From Paenibacillus piscarius (lineage in GTDB: Bacteria; Bacillota; Bacilli; Paenibacillales; Paenibacillaceae), in contig NZ_JAIEUI010000003.1 of the NCBI RefSeq assembly GCF_022234545.1, positions 464,394 through 528,393 of the forward strand: a stretch of DNA of 64,000 bases, in the 5' to 3' direction. The translations under genes were made by a program, and so were the position numbers. Under the pieces are notes generated by a model. It had not been told where the DNA came from. It did no database searches and worked only from the letters and a program-made list of their open reading frames with translations. Positions within the stretch are counted from its first letter, which is position 1; the number at the start of each line of letters is the position of its first letter. Positions 1-7,817 of this stretch are shown piece after piece.

Positions 1-54
1 ACGATTAGCCGTTATGCCTCCGAGATCTGGCACATCGATCCGGTCAGACTGTAG
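1..54 (+). CDS. glgP: Glycogen/alpha-glucan phosphorylase, C-terminal end only
   Basis: The first 54 bases read as an open frame of 17 residues ending in TAG. The last residues, SEIWHIDPVRL, match what I remember of the extreme C-terminus of bacterial glycogen phosphorylase (GlgP ends in IWHIDPVRL). The enzyme releases glucose-1-phosphate from glycogen. Only the tail is in the window, so catalytic residues cannot be checked. The stop is followed at once by a strong intrinsic terminator, consistent with the end of a transcription unit. The call rests on a short match. Confidence 0.6.
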   Translation, partial: TISRYASEIWHIDPVRL

Positions 55-65
55 CTGCAAGTGAA

Positions 66-109
66 AAAGCCGCCCCACCCGGGAATGATTCCTGCGGTGG
101 GGCGGCTTT
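66..109. terminator. Intrinsic terminator, probably bidirectional
   Basis: AAAGCCGCCCCACC (66-79) pairs perfectly with GGTGGGGCGGCTTT (96-109), a 14-bp stem with T/A runs at both ends. It lies between the convergent phosphorylase tail and the fRMsr gene and can serve both. Confidence 0.85.
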
Positions 110-126
110 GTTCAAAATGACTAATA

Positions 127-606
127 CTAGAGCACTTCGGAGACCATGGCGGCGAACCGTTCCAGGAAGCGCCGTTCCTCGTCGTCGAAGCGGTGCTTCA
201 GCGGACTGTCAATATCCATCACACCGTATAGGGTATCTCCCTTGATCAGCGGCACTACAATTTCGCTATTGGAGGCAGCATCGCAAGCAATATGTCCCGG
301 GAAGGCATGAACATCACCCACGACCAGCGTGCGGCGCTCGGCGGCTGCGGTTCCGCAGACACCGCGGCCCAGCGGAATACGGATGCAGGCCGGGAGTCCC
401 TGGAAGGGACCGAGCACCAGCTCTGTGCCGTCATACAGGTAGAAGCCGGTCCAGTTGGTGTCCGGCAGAGAGAGCTTTAAGAGCGCCGAAGCGTTGGCCA
501 GGTTGGCAATTGCGTTCGGCTCACCTTCCATCAGTGCTCCGAGCTGGCTGAGAACGGCCTCGAACCGTTCACTGCGGGTGCCATCATAAGGCATGGCTTG
601 AAACAT
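127..606 (-). CDS. Free methionine-R-sulfoxide reductase (GAF-domain fRMsr)
   Basis: 159 aa, the full length of the fRMsr family (YtsP in Bacillus, YebR/MsrC in E. coli). These cytoplasmic enzymes reduce free L-methionine-(R)-sulfoxide using a GAF fold and a thioredoxin-linked cysteine pair. The protein is a single GAF domain (about residues 20-155) with the WTGFYL motif and the family cysteines in LPACIRIPLGRGVCG and HIACDAASNSE. The later part, VPLIKGDTLYGVMDIDS, is the usual GAF core. The start is supported by AAGGTGA seven bases upstream on the minus strand. Monocistronic, converging on the phosphorylase terminator. A general GAF sensor is unlikely because of the cysteines and the length. 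Confidence 0.88.
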   Translation of the reverse strand: MFQAMPYDGTRSERFEAVLSQLGALMEGEPNAIANLANASALLKLSLPDTNWTGFYLYDGTELVLGPFQGLPACIRIPLGRGVCGTAAAERRTLVVGDVHAFPGHIACDAASNSEIVVPLIKGDTLYGVMDIDSPLKHRFDDEERRFLERFAAMVSEVL

Positions 607-837
607 GAAGCATCACCTTCCTGTACCTTGAGTCAGTATGAATCCCATAACTGTTAACTATCAAGATAGTACAGGGAAGCGCAATACGTCAAGCATTAAC
701 AGAGACGAACCAGGTTTTTACTCTTAGTGGAAGGAATGGTGGGGGAATGGGTTCTGCCTGCACCCCTGTTTCCGGGAACTCCGGGCAGGGTAATGCTTTT
801 ATAAATACAGCAGGCTAGTAGCCAGAAGGAGTGGAAC

Positions 838-1137
838 ATGCGCGCCGATGTACAGAACTTGTTTATGGGAATCCACATGCTTTATTTTGCACACGAGAGG
901 GATCTGACATTGACGGAGATGCTGCCGGAGCTGGAGAACCTGGGCTACCGGGTAGCGGAACGCGAAGTGAAGCAGGAGCTGGAACGGCTGACCCAGGAGA
1001 ATTTCCTTACGGCCCATGGCGACGCTTACAGCCTTACGGGAACGGGCATTGAAGAGTTCAAAGCGATTCAGGCCAAGCTTGGAGTGTTGTGCACGGAGGT
1101 GCTGAAGCCGGCTAAGGCTGCGGGGGCATCGGGTTAA
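838..1137 (+). CDS. Small winged-helix-like protein of unknown function
   Basis: 99 aa, preceded by AAGGAG with a six-base spacer. I do not recognise a named family. The pattern is helix-rich (LTEMLPELENLGYRVAEREV, then KQELERLTQENFLTAHGDAYSLTGTG), ending in a short beta-hairpin-like stretch. This order of helices followed by an FLxxxGDxYxLTxxG wing resembles a minimal winged-helix domain such as those of PadR or MarR proteins. It could be a small DNA-binding or protein-interaction factor. It is followed by an intrinsic terminator, so it is probably transcribed alone. Confidence 0.6.
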   Translation: MRADVQNLFMGIHMLYFAHERDLTLTEMLPELENLGYRVAEREVKQELERLTQENFLTAHGDAYSLTGTGIEEFKAIQAKLGVLCTEVLKPAKAAGASG

Positions 1138-1182
1138 GTCTGTCGGGGCTGCACCGGATGGAACATAACATTTAGCATAAGG

Positions 1183-1231
1183 AACAGCGTCTGACCGTGT
1201 GGCGGCAAGCCATGGGACAGGCGCTGTTTTT
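1183..1231 (+). terminator. Intrinsic terminator after the small winged-helix gene
   Basis: AACAGCGTCTG (1183-1193) pairs with CAGGCGCTGTT (1218-1228, one T-G wobble), followed by a T run to 1231. Confidence 0.75.
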
Positions 1232-1320
1232 GAATGCGGAGGTGTACACCTGCCGGAATCTCCTTCTGGGAATGCCTGCAATTGATGTATACTGGTAGCA
1301 GGCTGAAAGGGGACGGGATT

Positions 1321-1881
1321 ATGTATGTATGCGGCGGGGATATACCGGAATTGAACGGTCCGAGAGTGCAGCTTCGCGCCATGGCCCGCTCAGATGCGCA
1401 GGCGCTGCTTGAGATCTGGAGCGACCCGCAGGTGGCTTCCTGGCTGAATGCCCCGCCTATGTCGTCTAAGGAAGAGGCAGAAGAGTTAATAGATCTGCTG
1501 GCCCGGTGGGCGGCGGAGGAGGATAGCCTGCGCTGGAGTATCCTTGGACCGGAGGGCGAAGTGATCGGCAGCTGCGGGTATAACTACTGGCAGCTGCAGG
1601 GTGCTTACCGGGGGGAGATCGGGTTCGAGCTGGCCCCGGCGGCTGCCGGAAGGGGCTATATGCGGGAGGCGCTGGGGCTTGTACTGGAATTCGGCTTCGG
1701 CACGATGGGGCTGAACCGGATTGAGGCCTTATGCCATCCGGACAACCTCCGGGCCGGGCGGCTGCTGAAGCGGCTGGGCTTCCGGCAGGAGGGACTGCTG
1801 CGGCAGTACCGGCACACGGCCTCCGGCTATCAGGATGTACAGATCTATTCCCTGCTCTGCGGAGAGGCAGCGCAGATTTAA
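1321..1881 (+). CDS. GNAT N-acetyltransferase, RimJ/RimL type
   Basis: 186 aa from the ATG at 1321, chosen because AAAGGGGA precedes it by about eight bases; the frame stays open further upstream but runs into the preceding terminator. The sequence has the RimJ/RimL-like acetyltransferase pattern: an N-terminal VQLRAMARSDAQALLEIW stretch, the acetyl-CoA-binding motif A region ELAPAAAGRGYMREAL, and the C-terminal NLRAGRLLKRLGF motif. It would transfer acetyl from acetyl-CoA to an amine, either a protein N-terminus or a small molecule; the substrate cannot be read. The efflux-pump gene starts 25 bases downstream, so the two may form an operon and share a detoxification role, which is inference. 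Confidence 0.85.
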   Translation: MYVCGGDIPELNGPRVQLRAMARSDAQALLEIWSDPQVASWLNAPPMSSKEEAEELIDLLARWAAEEDSLRWSILGPEGEVIGSCGYNYWQLQGAYRGEIGFELAPAAAGRGYMREALGLVLEFGFGTMGLNRIEALCHPDNLRAGRLLKRLGFRQEGLLRQYRHTASGYQDVQIYSLLCGEAAQI

Positions 1882-1906
1882 GAACATAGAGAGGATTGGG
1901 GTTCAT

Positions 1907-3412
1907 TTGAAGTCACCGGGGGAAACAGAACGGAAGTTAATTTTGACAGGCGTGCTGCTGGCTACTTTTCTGGCGGCGATTGAAGGGACAGTGACCGGGC
2001 CGGCGGGTCCGGCAATTGTCGGAGATTTCCAGGGGATGAAGTGGCTGAGCTGGATCTTTACCGCCTATCTGCTGGCGATGGCGGTCACTACACCTATTTT
2101 TGGCAAGCTTAGCGATCTGATCGGCCGCAAGCCCGTCTTCATTGGCGGGGCAATAGTGTTTTTGGCGGGCTCCCTGTTATGCGGAGTATCGCAGAGTATG
2201 GGGCAGCTTATCCTTTTCCGGGGGATACAGGGGATTGGCGCAGGGGCGCTGATTCCGATGACCTTTACGATTATCGGGGATATCTACAGCCTGAAGGAGC
2301 GGGCGAAGACCCAGGGGCTGCTTAGCTCGGTGTGGGGGATTTCTTCCCTGGTGGGGCCGCTGCTCGGCGGGTATGTGGTCGATTATTTAAGCTGGCGCTG
2401 GGTATTTGTATTCAATCTGCCCTTTGGCGTCTTATCGATTATCTTCATTTCGCGCTATCTCAAGGAGGAACGGGTGCGCCGTAAGACGAGAATTGATGTG
2501 GCCGGAGTGCTGCTGTTCGCTGCAGGCATGGGGGCGCTGCTCTTCGGGCTGACGACAGGGGGGCAGAGTCTGGCCTGGAATTCACCGCTGCTGGTATCGA
2601 TTCTCGTTGCTGCTGCCTTGCTGCTTGTGCTCTTCCTCTTCGTGGAGCGCCGTGCACCGGAACCGATGCTGCCGCTGGAGCTGTTCTCGATCCGTAACAT
2701 TGCGGTCTCCACCGGAGCGAATCTGCTGGTCAGCACACTGATTATCGGCTTGTCGACCTATGTTCCGCTGTGGGTGCAGGGCGTATTCGGCCAAAGCGCG
2801 GCACTCTCCGGCCTGCTGCTGGCCCCGATGTCGGTGGGCTGGATGCTCGGCTCAATCGCCGGGGGGAGAATGATTCTGCGCGCAGGGACACGCCGGACCG
2901 GGATGCTCGGGCTGTTCCTGGTGGCCATAGCTGCGGTGGGCCTGACGCTGCTGGATGCGGGCTCCTCCCAGGGGCTGCTTCTGTTCCTGATGCTGTGCTG
3001 CGGGGTCGGCTTCGGCTATGCTTCAACGGTCTTCACCATCATCGCCCAGTCGTCGGTGCAGCACGAGCAGCGCGGGGCCTCGACGGCACTGAATACCTTC
3101 ATCCGCTCCCTCGGACAGACCGTGGGGGTGGCGATCTTCGGGTCATGGCTGAATTTCAGCATCGACCGGAGGCTGGCGGAGCAGCCGGGAGCGGCTGCGG
3201 CCGGAGCGGATATTAATCAGCTGCTTAATCCGCATGGCGGAAGCACCCTGACCGGAGAAGCCTGGAGCAGTCTGCAAGGGGCGCTGGAGGGCGGCCTGCA
3301 TTCTCTTTTCATCCTGATGGCGGTGTTTGCAGTAATCTCGCTGGTGATCTCGGCGGGACTGCACAAGGGGGTTCCTTCAATTCAAGAGGCCGGCAGAGCG
3401 CCGAAGTCCTGA
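1907..3412 (+). CDS. MFS drug:proton antiporter, DHA2 (14-TMS) family
   Basis: 501 aa from a TTG start at 1907. The frame is open back to 1835 inside the GNAT gene, but that N-terminus is polar and has no ribosome site; AGAGAGG lies 13 bases before the TTG, so the start is only moderately sure. Hydrophobicity suggests about 14 membrane segments. Motif A is GKLSDLIGRK and the antiporter motif C region is SVWGISSLVGPLLGG. Such pumps export drugs or toxic metabolites at the cost of the proton gradient. The neighbouring GNAT gene and the converging MarR gene suggest a small resistance unit. Confidence 0.85.
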   Translation: MKSPGETERKLILTGVLLATFLAAIEGTVTGPAGPAIVGDFQGMKWLSWIFTAYLLAMAVTTPIFGKLSDLIGRKPVFIGGAIVFLAGSLLCGVSQSMGQLILFRGIQGIGAGALIPMTFTIIGDIYSLKERAKTQGLLSSVWGISSLVGPLLGGYVVDYLSWRWVFVFNLPFGVLSIIFISRYLKEERVRRKTRIDVAGVLLFAAGMGALLFGLTTGGQSLAWNSPLLVSILVAAALLLVLFLFVERRAPEPMLPLELFSIRNIAVSTGANLLVSTLIIGLSTYVPLWVQGVFGQSAALSGLLLAPMSVGWMLGSIAGGRMILRAGTRRTGMLGLFLVAIAAVGLTLLDAGSSQGLLLFLMLCCGVGFGYASTVFTIIAQSSVQHEQRGASTALNTFIRSLGQTVGVAIFGSWLNFSIDRRLAEQPGAAAAGADINQLLNPHGGSTLTGEAWSSLQGALEGGLHSLFILMAVFAVISLVISAGLHKGVPSIQEAGRAPKS

Positions 3413-3456
3413 GCAAGGCAGCCTTCTGAGTGTAACTGTACAGTATATTGCACAGT

Positions 3457-3496
3457 AAAAAACGGCTGCGCCGTCCCGAGGGATTGCGCAGCCGTT
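3457..3496 (-). terminator. Intrinsic terminator of the marR gene, possibly also used by the MFS gene
   Basis: AACGGCTGCGC (3461-3471) and GCGCAGCCGTT (3486-3496) form an 11-bp perfect stem. The A run at 3457-3462 becomes a U run on the minus strand, so it mainly terminates the marR transcript. Confidence 0.8.
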
Positions 3497-3564
3497 CTCT
3501 GTGGATATGCTGTTCGACCTACTATTCGTGAATTGATTCACAACTTCGACTGCCCCAATACCGC

Positions 3565-4032
3565 CTACTTGCGGGGGAGCGGGGAGAGCTTCTCGGCCTG
3601 CAGGCCCATCTTCTTCAGGAGGACAATCATCTGTTCCTTCTCTTCATCGCTAAGTCCGCTGAAGGCCAGGTGCAGACGCTCCGAATATTTCGGATACATC
3701 TCATTCATCAATCGTTCGCCTTCGGCCGTAAGCTCGGCAAAAATGACCCGGCGGTCGCTGGGGCAAGGCTTGCGCTGCAGATAACCGCGTTCTTCCAGCT
3801 TGTCGATGACATACGTGACGTTGCCGCTCTGCAGCAGCAGCTTGGCGCCGATCTGCTGGATCGGCTGCGGACCCTTGTAGTAGAGCACCTCCATGACAGC
3901 GAAGGCTGTGGGATTGAAGCCCTCGATCTTGCTGCCGGTCACGGCATGTTCGTTAATGCTCTTGAATGACTTGGCAAACACCCGGTACAAATGCAGGGTC
4001 AACTGAGTATCGCGTTCATAGGATTGGATCAT
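3565..4032 (-). CDS. MarR-family transcriptional regulator
   Basis: 155 aa, normal MarR length. The winged helix-turn-helix lies at about residues 45-110: the recognition segment is QIGAKLLLQSGNVTYVIDKL and the wing is KPCPSDRRVIFAELT. Terminal helices provide the dimer interface. RBS AGAGGTG precedes the ATG. It is divergent from ecsAB and convergent with the MFS pump gene. MarR proteins usually repress a neighbouring efflux gene and themselves and are released by phenolic ligands or thiol oxidation. Which neighbour is the target is not shown by an obvious palindrome. Confidence 0.9.
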   Translation of the reverse strand: MIQSYERDTQLTLHLYRVFAKSFKSINEHAVTGSKIEGFNPTAFAVMEVLYYKGPQPIQQIGAKLLLQSGNVTYVIDKLEERGYLQRKPCPSDRRVIFAELTAEGERLMNEMYPKYSERLHLAFSGLSDEEKEQMIVLLKKMGLQAEKLSPLPRK

Positions 4033-4222
4033 GCTTCTTCACCTCTATTGTTAATCGTACGGGCAAATGCCGCACGGTTTGGAATACAAATTCCCGGATA
4101 TAGCTTTACAATACGTCAAACCGGGCATGAAGAACATGTCATTTGTCACAATAAGCACACTTTTAATTATTAAAAATCAAACAATTCACAAAATGTGCAT
4201 CCCGGCTGCCGCTGAAGGAGGT

Positions 4223-4252
4223 TTGAAGCCGGCCGGCGCTTGTCCTTATAAT
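4223..4252 (+). promoter_or_regulatory. Candidate sigma-A promoter for ecsAB
   Basis: TTGAAG at 4223-4228 and a perfect TATAAT at 4247-4252, spacer 18. It lies in the 334-base divergent gap between the marR and ecsA starts; the rest of that gap is AT-rich with no other feature I could define. Confidence 0.55.
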
Positions 4253-4366
4253 GAGGGATATAGGAGGATGGTGGCGGCAGAGTGAATATTTTAGCAGCAC
4301 AGGCCCGTCCTTGATGTTATGATCGCATTATGATGAATGCTGGCCTTATAGGAGATGGAGGACAAT

Positions 4367-5128
4367 ATGGAAGAGACAGACGAGGACCGGATCAGCCAAT
4401 ACGCTGATGAACGGGAGGATGACGGCGAGGATGTTGTACTGGATGTGGACATTGAAGAAGCGGGATATGAAGCAGGGGATGTACGGATTGCGGACATATC
4501 GTTCCAGGTGCGCAGAGGCGAGCTGCTGGGATTAATCGGACCGAACGGAGCCGGCAAAAGCACGACTATCAAGACGCTGCTTGGCCTGCTGAAGCACGCC
4601 AAGGCCCGGGTGAAGCTGGGCGGCGGGAACCAGTCCTATGCCTACGTACCGGAGCAGCCGGTCTTCTATGAAGACCTTACCCTGTGGGAGCATCTGGATC
4701 TGGCCGCAGCCGCCTATGGCCTCAGCTATGAGACCTTCGAATCCACAGCGGAGACGCTGCTGCTTCAGTTCGGCATGGCCGGTGTGCGCAATGATCTGCC
4801 CGCAGGCTTCTCCAAGGGAATGAAGCAGAAGATGATGCTGATGCTGGGCTTCCTGGTCCAGCCGGATGTCTATATCGTGGACGAGCCGTTCATCGGGCTG
4901 GACCCCCGGGCCACCAAGGATTTCCTGCGCCTGCTGGAGGCGGAACGGGAGCGCGGGGCCGGTGTCTTGATGTCCACACATGTGCTGGATACAGCAGAGA
5001 AAATCTGTGACAGCTTCGTGCTGATCTCCGGAGGCCGGATTGCGGCCGAAGGCACACTGGAGGCGATCCGCGCGGATGCGGGTCTGCCGGAGGGGTCGTT
5101 GTTTGATTGCTTCGACGAACTGGCATGA
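4367..5128 (+). CDS. ecsA: ABC transporter ATP-binding protein, EcsA-like
   Basis: 253 aa. I chose the ATG at 4367, five bases after GGAGG, over an in-frame ATG at 4355 that is too close to any ribosome site. Walker A is GPNGAGKST, the signature region is FSKGMKQKMM (the form usual in EcsA rather than LSGGQ), Walker B is DVYIVDEP and the H-loop is STHVLD. The first 30 or so residues are an acidic extension before the nucleotide-binding domain. EcsA partners with the membrane protein EcsB; in Bacillus the pair influences protein secretion, competence and intramembrane proteolysis. It overlaps the permease gene by an ATGA. Confidence 0.85.
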   Translation: MEETDEDRISQYADEREDDGEDVVLDVDIEEAGYEAGDVRIADISFQVRRGELLGLIGPNGAGKSTTIKTLLGLLKHAKARVKLGGGNQSYAYVPEQPVFYEDLTLWEHLDLAAAAYGLSYETFESTAETLLLQFGMAGVRNDLPAGFSKGMKQKMMLMLGFLVQPDVYIVDEPFIGLDPRATKDFLRLLEAERERGAGVLMSTHVLDTAEKICDSFVLISGGRIAAEGTLEAIRADAGLPEGSLFDCFDELA

Positions 5129-6381
5129 CCCGGCAGTCCTATGCCTTCCCTACGGCAGGCAGCCTCTTCCGGCGGAGGCTGTCTTCCCATTTCCGTGAGC
5201 AATCCACAATTATCCGTACTGCGGTAGACTGGACCGTCCTGCTCTACATTCTGATTCCGGGCGGCCTGCTCGGCGGGCGCTTCTACTATGGCTTCTGGAA
5301 CGGCGAGCTTCCGGGCTGGTTCAGCCAGGTGCCGTTTGTAATGATGCTCTCGCTGCTCGCGGTACTGCTCGCCACCGGAGGGATCGTCCTGCTGCTGCAG
5401 GAGGGCGATTCCCTGTTCCTGCGGCAGCGGCAGAGCTGGATCAATACGATTATTGCCGGAGGAATGGCCTATAGCCTGGCGGTTACTACACTTAAGGTAG
5501 CGGCGGTCTTCGCGCTGCTGCTCCCGTTCCTGCTCCGCGGCTACGGTCTCGCTCCGGGGGCGGTCTGGGGTCAGCTGGCATTGACGCTGACCTGCAGCTG
5601 GGCCGTCAAGCTGCTGGGCCATCTCGTCAAGGTGCAGTGGCACGGCTTCCGCCGCCGCTTATGGCTGGTGCCGGCAGTTGCGGTCCCGTGCGGCGTCTAT
5701 CTGCGTCTGGCGCTCTTGTGGAAGGATAATCCGGGCCTGCTGTTCGCTGCAGCTGCCGGGTACGCCGTCCTGACCGTCCTGGCCTTCAGATTCCGCCTGC
5801 GTCTGCGCGGCACCTTCATGAACGATGTGCGCGAGGACTATAAGCAGCGGATGAGGATTGCGGCGCTGCTGCTGCGCGGGGTGCTCGACAAGCCGCGGCC
5901 GACGCGGTACAAGCCGTGGATCTTCCGCAAATCCCAGCCGCTGCTGGCCTCCCGGGAGCCCGAGAGCCGGTTCGCAGCCGCAGCGGTGAAGGCGCTGCTG
6001 CGCAATCCGGCGCACTTCAAGCTGTATCTGTCATTCACCAGTGTGGCGCTGATTGCCGTTCTGATCTCGCCGGTGGTGCTGAAGTGGCTGTTATTCGCCG
6101 TGTTGACCAGCCTTATGGCCTATTGGCTGTCCTCCTTCTGGCTGTTGTTCGCCGGAGATGACTATATCGGCATTCTGCCGTTCAGCAAGGTACAGAAGGC
6201 GGATGCCGGGACCAAGGCCATGCCGATTCTGTTAATGCCTTTTGCGGTTCTGTGTGCGGCTGCCGTCTGCATTCCGGCCTATGGCTGGTGGGGCATTCTG
6301 CTCTTTCCTGTTGTCGGAGCAGCGGCCGGGCTGTGGATCGGCCGCCTGTTCAGTACAATCCGCTTCGCCAGATACGAATGA
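5125..6381 (+). CDS. ecsB: ABC transporter permease, EcsB family
   Basis: 418 aa from the ATG at 5125, which overlaps the ecsA stop (ATGA) and implies translational coupling; a TTG at 5107 is possible but has no ribosome site. The protein has clusters of hydrophobic segments (about residues 30-140, 155-235 and 300-410) separated by a basic cytoplasmic loop near residues 240-290, which fits the EcsB layout. It forms the membrane half of the EcsAB transporter. The transported substrate is not established for the family. A terminator follows directly. Confidence 0.8.
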   Translation: MTRQSYAFPTAGSLFRRRLSSHFREQSTIIRTAVDWTVLLYILIPGGLLGGRFYYGFWNGELPGWFSQVPFVMMLSLLAVLLATGGIVLLLQEGDSLFLRQRQSWINTIIAGGMAYSLAVTTLKVAAVFALLLPFLLRGYGLAPGAVWGQLALTLTCSWAVKLLGHLVKVQWHGFRRRLWLVPAVAVPCGVYLRLALLWKDNPGLLFAAAAGYAVLTVLAFRFRLRLRGTFMNDVREDYKQRMRIAALLLRGVLDKPRPTRYKPWIFRKSQPLLASREPESRFAAAAVKALLRNPAHFKLYLSFTSVALIAVLISPVVLKWLLFAVLTSLMAYWLSSFWLLFAGDDYIGILPFSKVQKADAGTKAMPILLMPFAVLCAAAVCIPAYGWWGILLFPVVGAAAGLWIGRLFSTIRFARYE

Positions 6382-6382
6382 T

Positions 6383-6421
6383 AAACAAGCCTTCCTCCTA
6401 GGTTCGGGGGAAGGCTGTTTC
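6383..6421. terminator. Bidirectional terminator between ecsB and the flavoprotein gene
   Basis: AGCCTTCCTCC (6388-6398) pairs with GGGGGAAGGCT (6406-6416, one G-T pair), with an A run before and TTT after. It serves two convergent genes. Confidence 0.75.
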
Positions 6422-6451
6422 GTTATCTATGTGGTTGTCCGCTGAGCGGAC

Positions 6452-7720
6452 TTATTCGTGCTTCCCGCCCGCAGCATGTTTACCGGCGGTATATCCTGTA
6501 GAGAAGGCGGCGGTAATATTATAGCCCCCGGTATATCCGTGAATATCCAGAATCTCACCGCAGAAGTACAGCCCGGCTGTCAGCTTCGATTCCATCGTCC
6601 CCGGGTTCACTTCCTTCAGGCTGACGCCTCCGCCGGTAACGAAGGCTTCGGCAAGGGAACGCGTCCCGTAGACCTGGACCGGCATCCGCTTCAGCAGGGC
6701 GGCCAGCGCCTGCAGGCCTGTACGCGGCAGGTGATGGCCGGTAATGTCGCCGTCCAGGCCGCTCTTGGCCAGCAGCAGCGGAATCATCCGCTCCGGCAGC
6801 AGGCCCTTCAGCGAGTTGCGGATAGCCTTCTTCGGCTCCAGCTCCAGCTTGCTTACGAGCATAGCTTCGGCTTCCTGCGGATTCAGGTCAGGGAACAGGT
6901 CGATGGACAGGTCCACGGTCTCCGTTCCCGACTTCTTCTGTACCTGGCGCAGGAACTGGCTGCAGCGCAGCGCGATCGGGCCGGATAAGCCGAAATGGGT
7001 GAAGATCATATCGCCCCGGTGGGAGATCACCTTCTTGCCCTTGGGATTCCAGACGGTAAGGCTCACATCGCGCAGGGACAGGCCCTGCAGCTCCCCCGAC
7101 TTGATCCATTCCTCCCGGGAGAGAATCGGCACCTCGGTCGGGAACAGCTCAGTAATCGTATGACCGGCTGCGGCCGCCCATGGGTAGCCGTCTCCGGTGG
7201 AGCCGGTCTGCGGGACCGATTTGCCGCCGGTGGCGATAATCACAGCTCCGGCCCCGAAGGCTTGGCCCGATTCCAGACGCACCCCGGCCACAGCTCCCTC
7301 TTCATACATCACCTCGCGCACCGGGCTGTCCGTCAGAATCTGCACACCCAGGCTCCGTACCCTGCCGATCAGGGCGGAGACCACACTGGAGGCCTTGTCC
7401 GAGACGGGGAACATCCTCCCGTTATCCTCCTCCTTCAGCGCGATGCCCAGCCCCTCGAAGAACTCCATAATATCCCGATTGTTGAAATGGTCAAACGAGC
7501 TGTATAGAAAACGGCCGTTGCCCGGAATATGGGCGATCAGCTCTGAAGTCTCCTTCATGTTGGTCACATTGCAGCGCCCCCCGCCCGAGATGCCCAGCTT
7601 GCGGCCGAGCTTGGCCCCCTTGTCCACCAGCAGGACAGACGCGCCGTGCTCGGCGGCGGCTACACTGGCCATCAGTCCGGATGGACCGCCTCCAATAACA
7701 ATTACATCGTAACTACTCAT
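6452..7720 (-). CDS. NAD(P)/FAD-dependent oxidoreductase, BaiN/HI0933 family
   Basis: 422 aa, the usual length. The N-terminus has the FAD-binding Rossmann motif VIGGGPSGLMAS, then the family signature GRKLGISGGGRCNVTN and IIATGGKSVPQTGSTGDG. The C-terminal TGGGVSLKEVNPGTMESK and GEILDIHGYTGGYNI segments complete the fold. Members (YhiN, YtfP, BaiN) are soluble flavoproteins. BaiN was linked to bile-acid reduction in gut clostridia, but most homologues have no defined substrate. RBS AAAGGAG supports the start. It is divergent from the histidine kinase gene and is likely a single-gene unit. Confidence 0.88.
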   Translation of the reverse strand: MSSYDVIVIGGGPSGLMASVAAAEHGASVLLVDKGAKLGRKLGISGGGRCNVTNMKETSELIAHIPGNGRFLYSSFDHFNNRDIMEFFEGLGIALKEEDNGRMFPVSDKASSVVSALIGRVRSLGVQILTDSPVREVMYEEGAVAGVRLESGQAFGAGAVIIATGGKSVPQTGSTGDGYPWAAAAGHTITELFPTEVPILSREEWIKSGELQGLSLRDVSLTVWNPKGKKVISHRGDMIFTHFGLSGPIALRCSQFLRQVQKKSGTETVDLSIDLFPDLNPQEAEAMLVSKLELEPKKAIRNSLKGLLPERMIPLLLAKSGLDGDITGHHLPRTGLQALAALLKRMPVQVYGTRSLAEAFVTGGGVSLKEVNPGTMESKLTAGLYFCGEILDIHGYTGGYNITAAFSTGYTAGKHAAGGKHE

Positions 7721-7817
7721 TCATCTGCTCCTTTGCTGCATGCGGCACTCTATTAACCGCATCATACCATTCCAGGCAGAGCGAGGCCAGGCCTTAGAGG
7801 ACAGAAAGGGAATAACG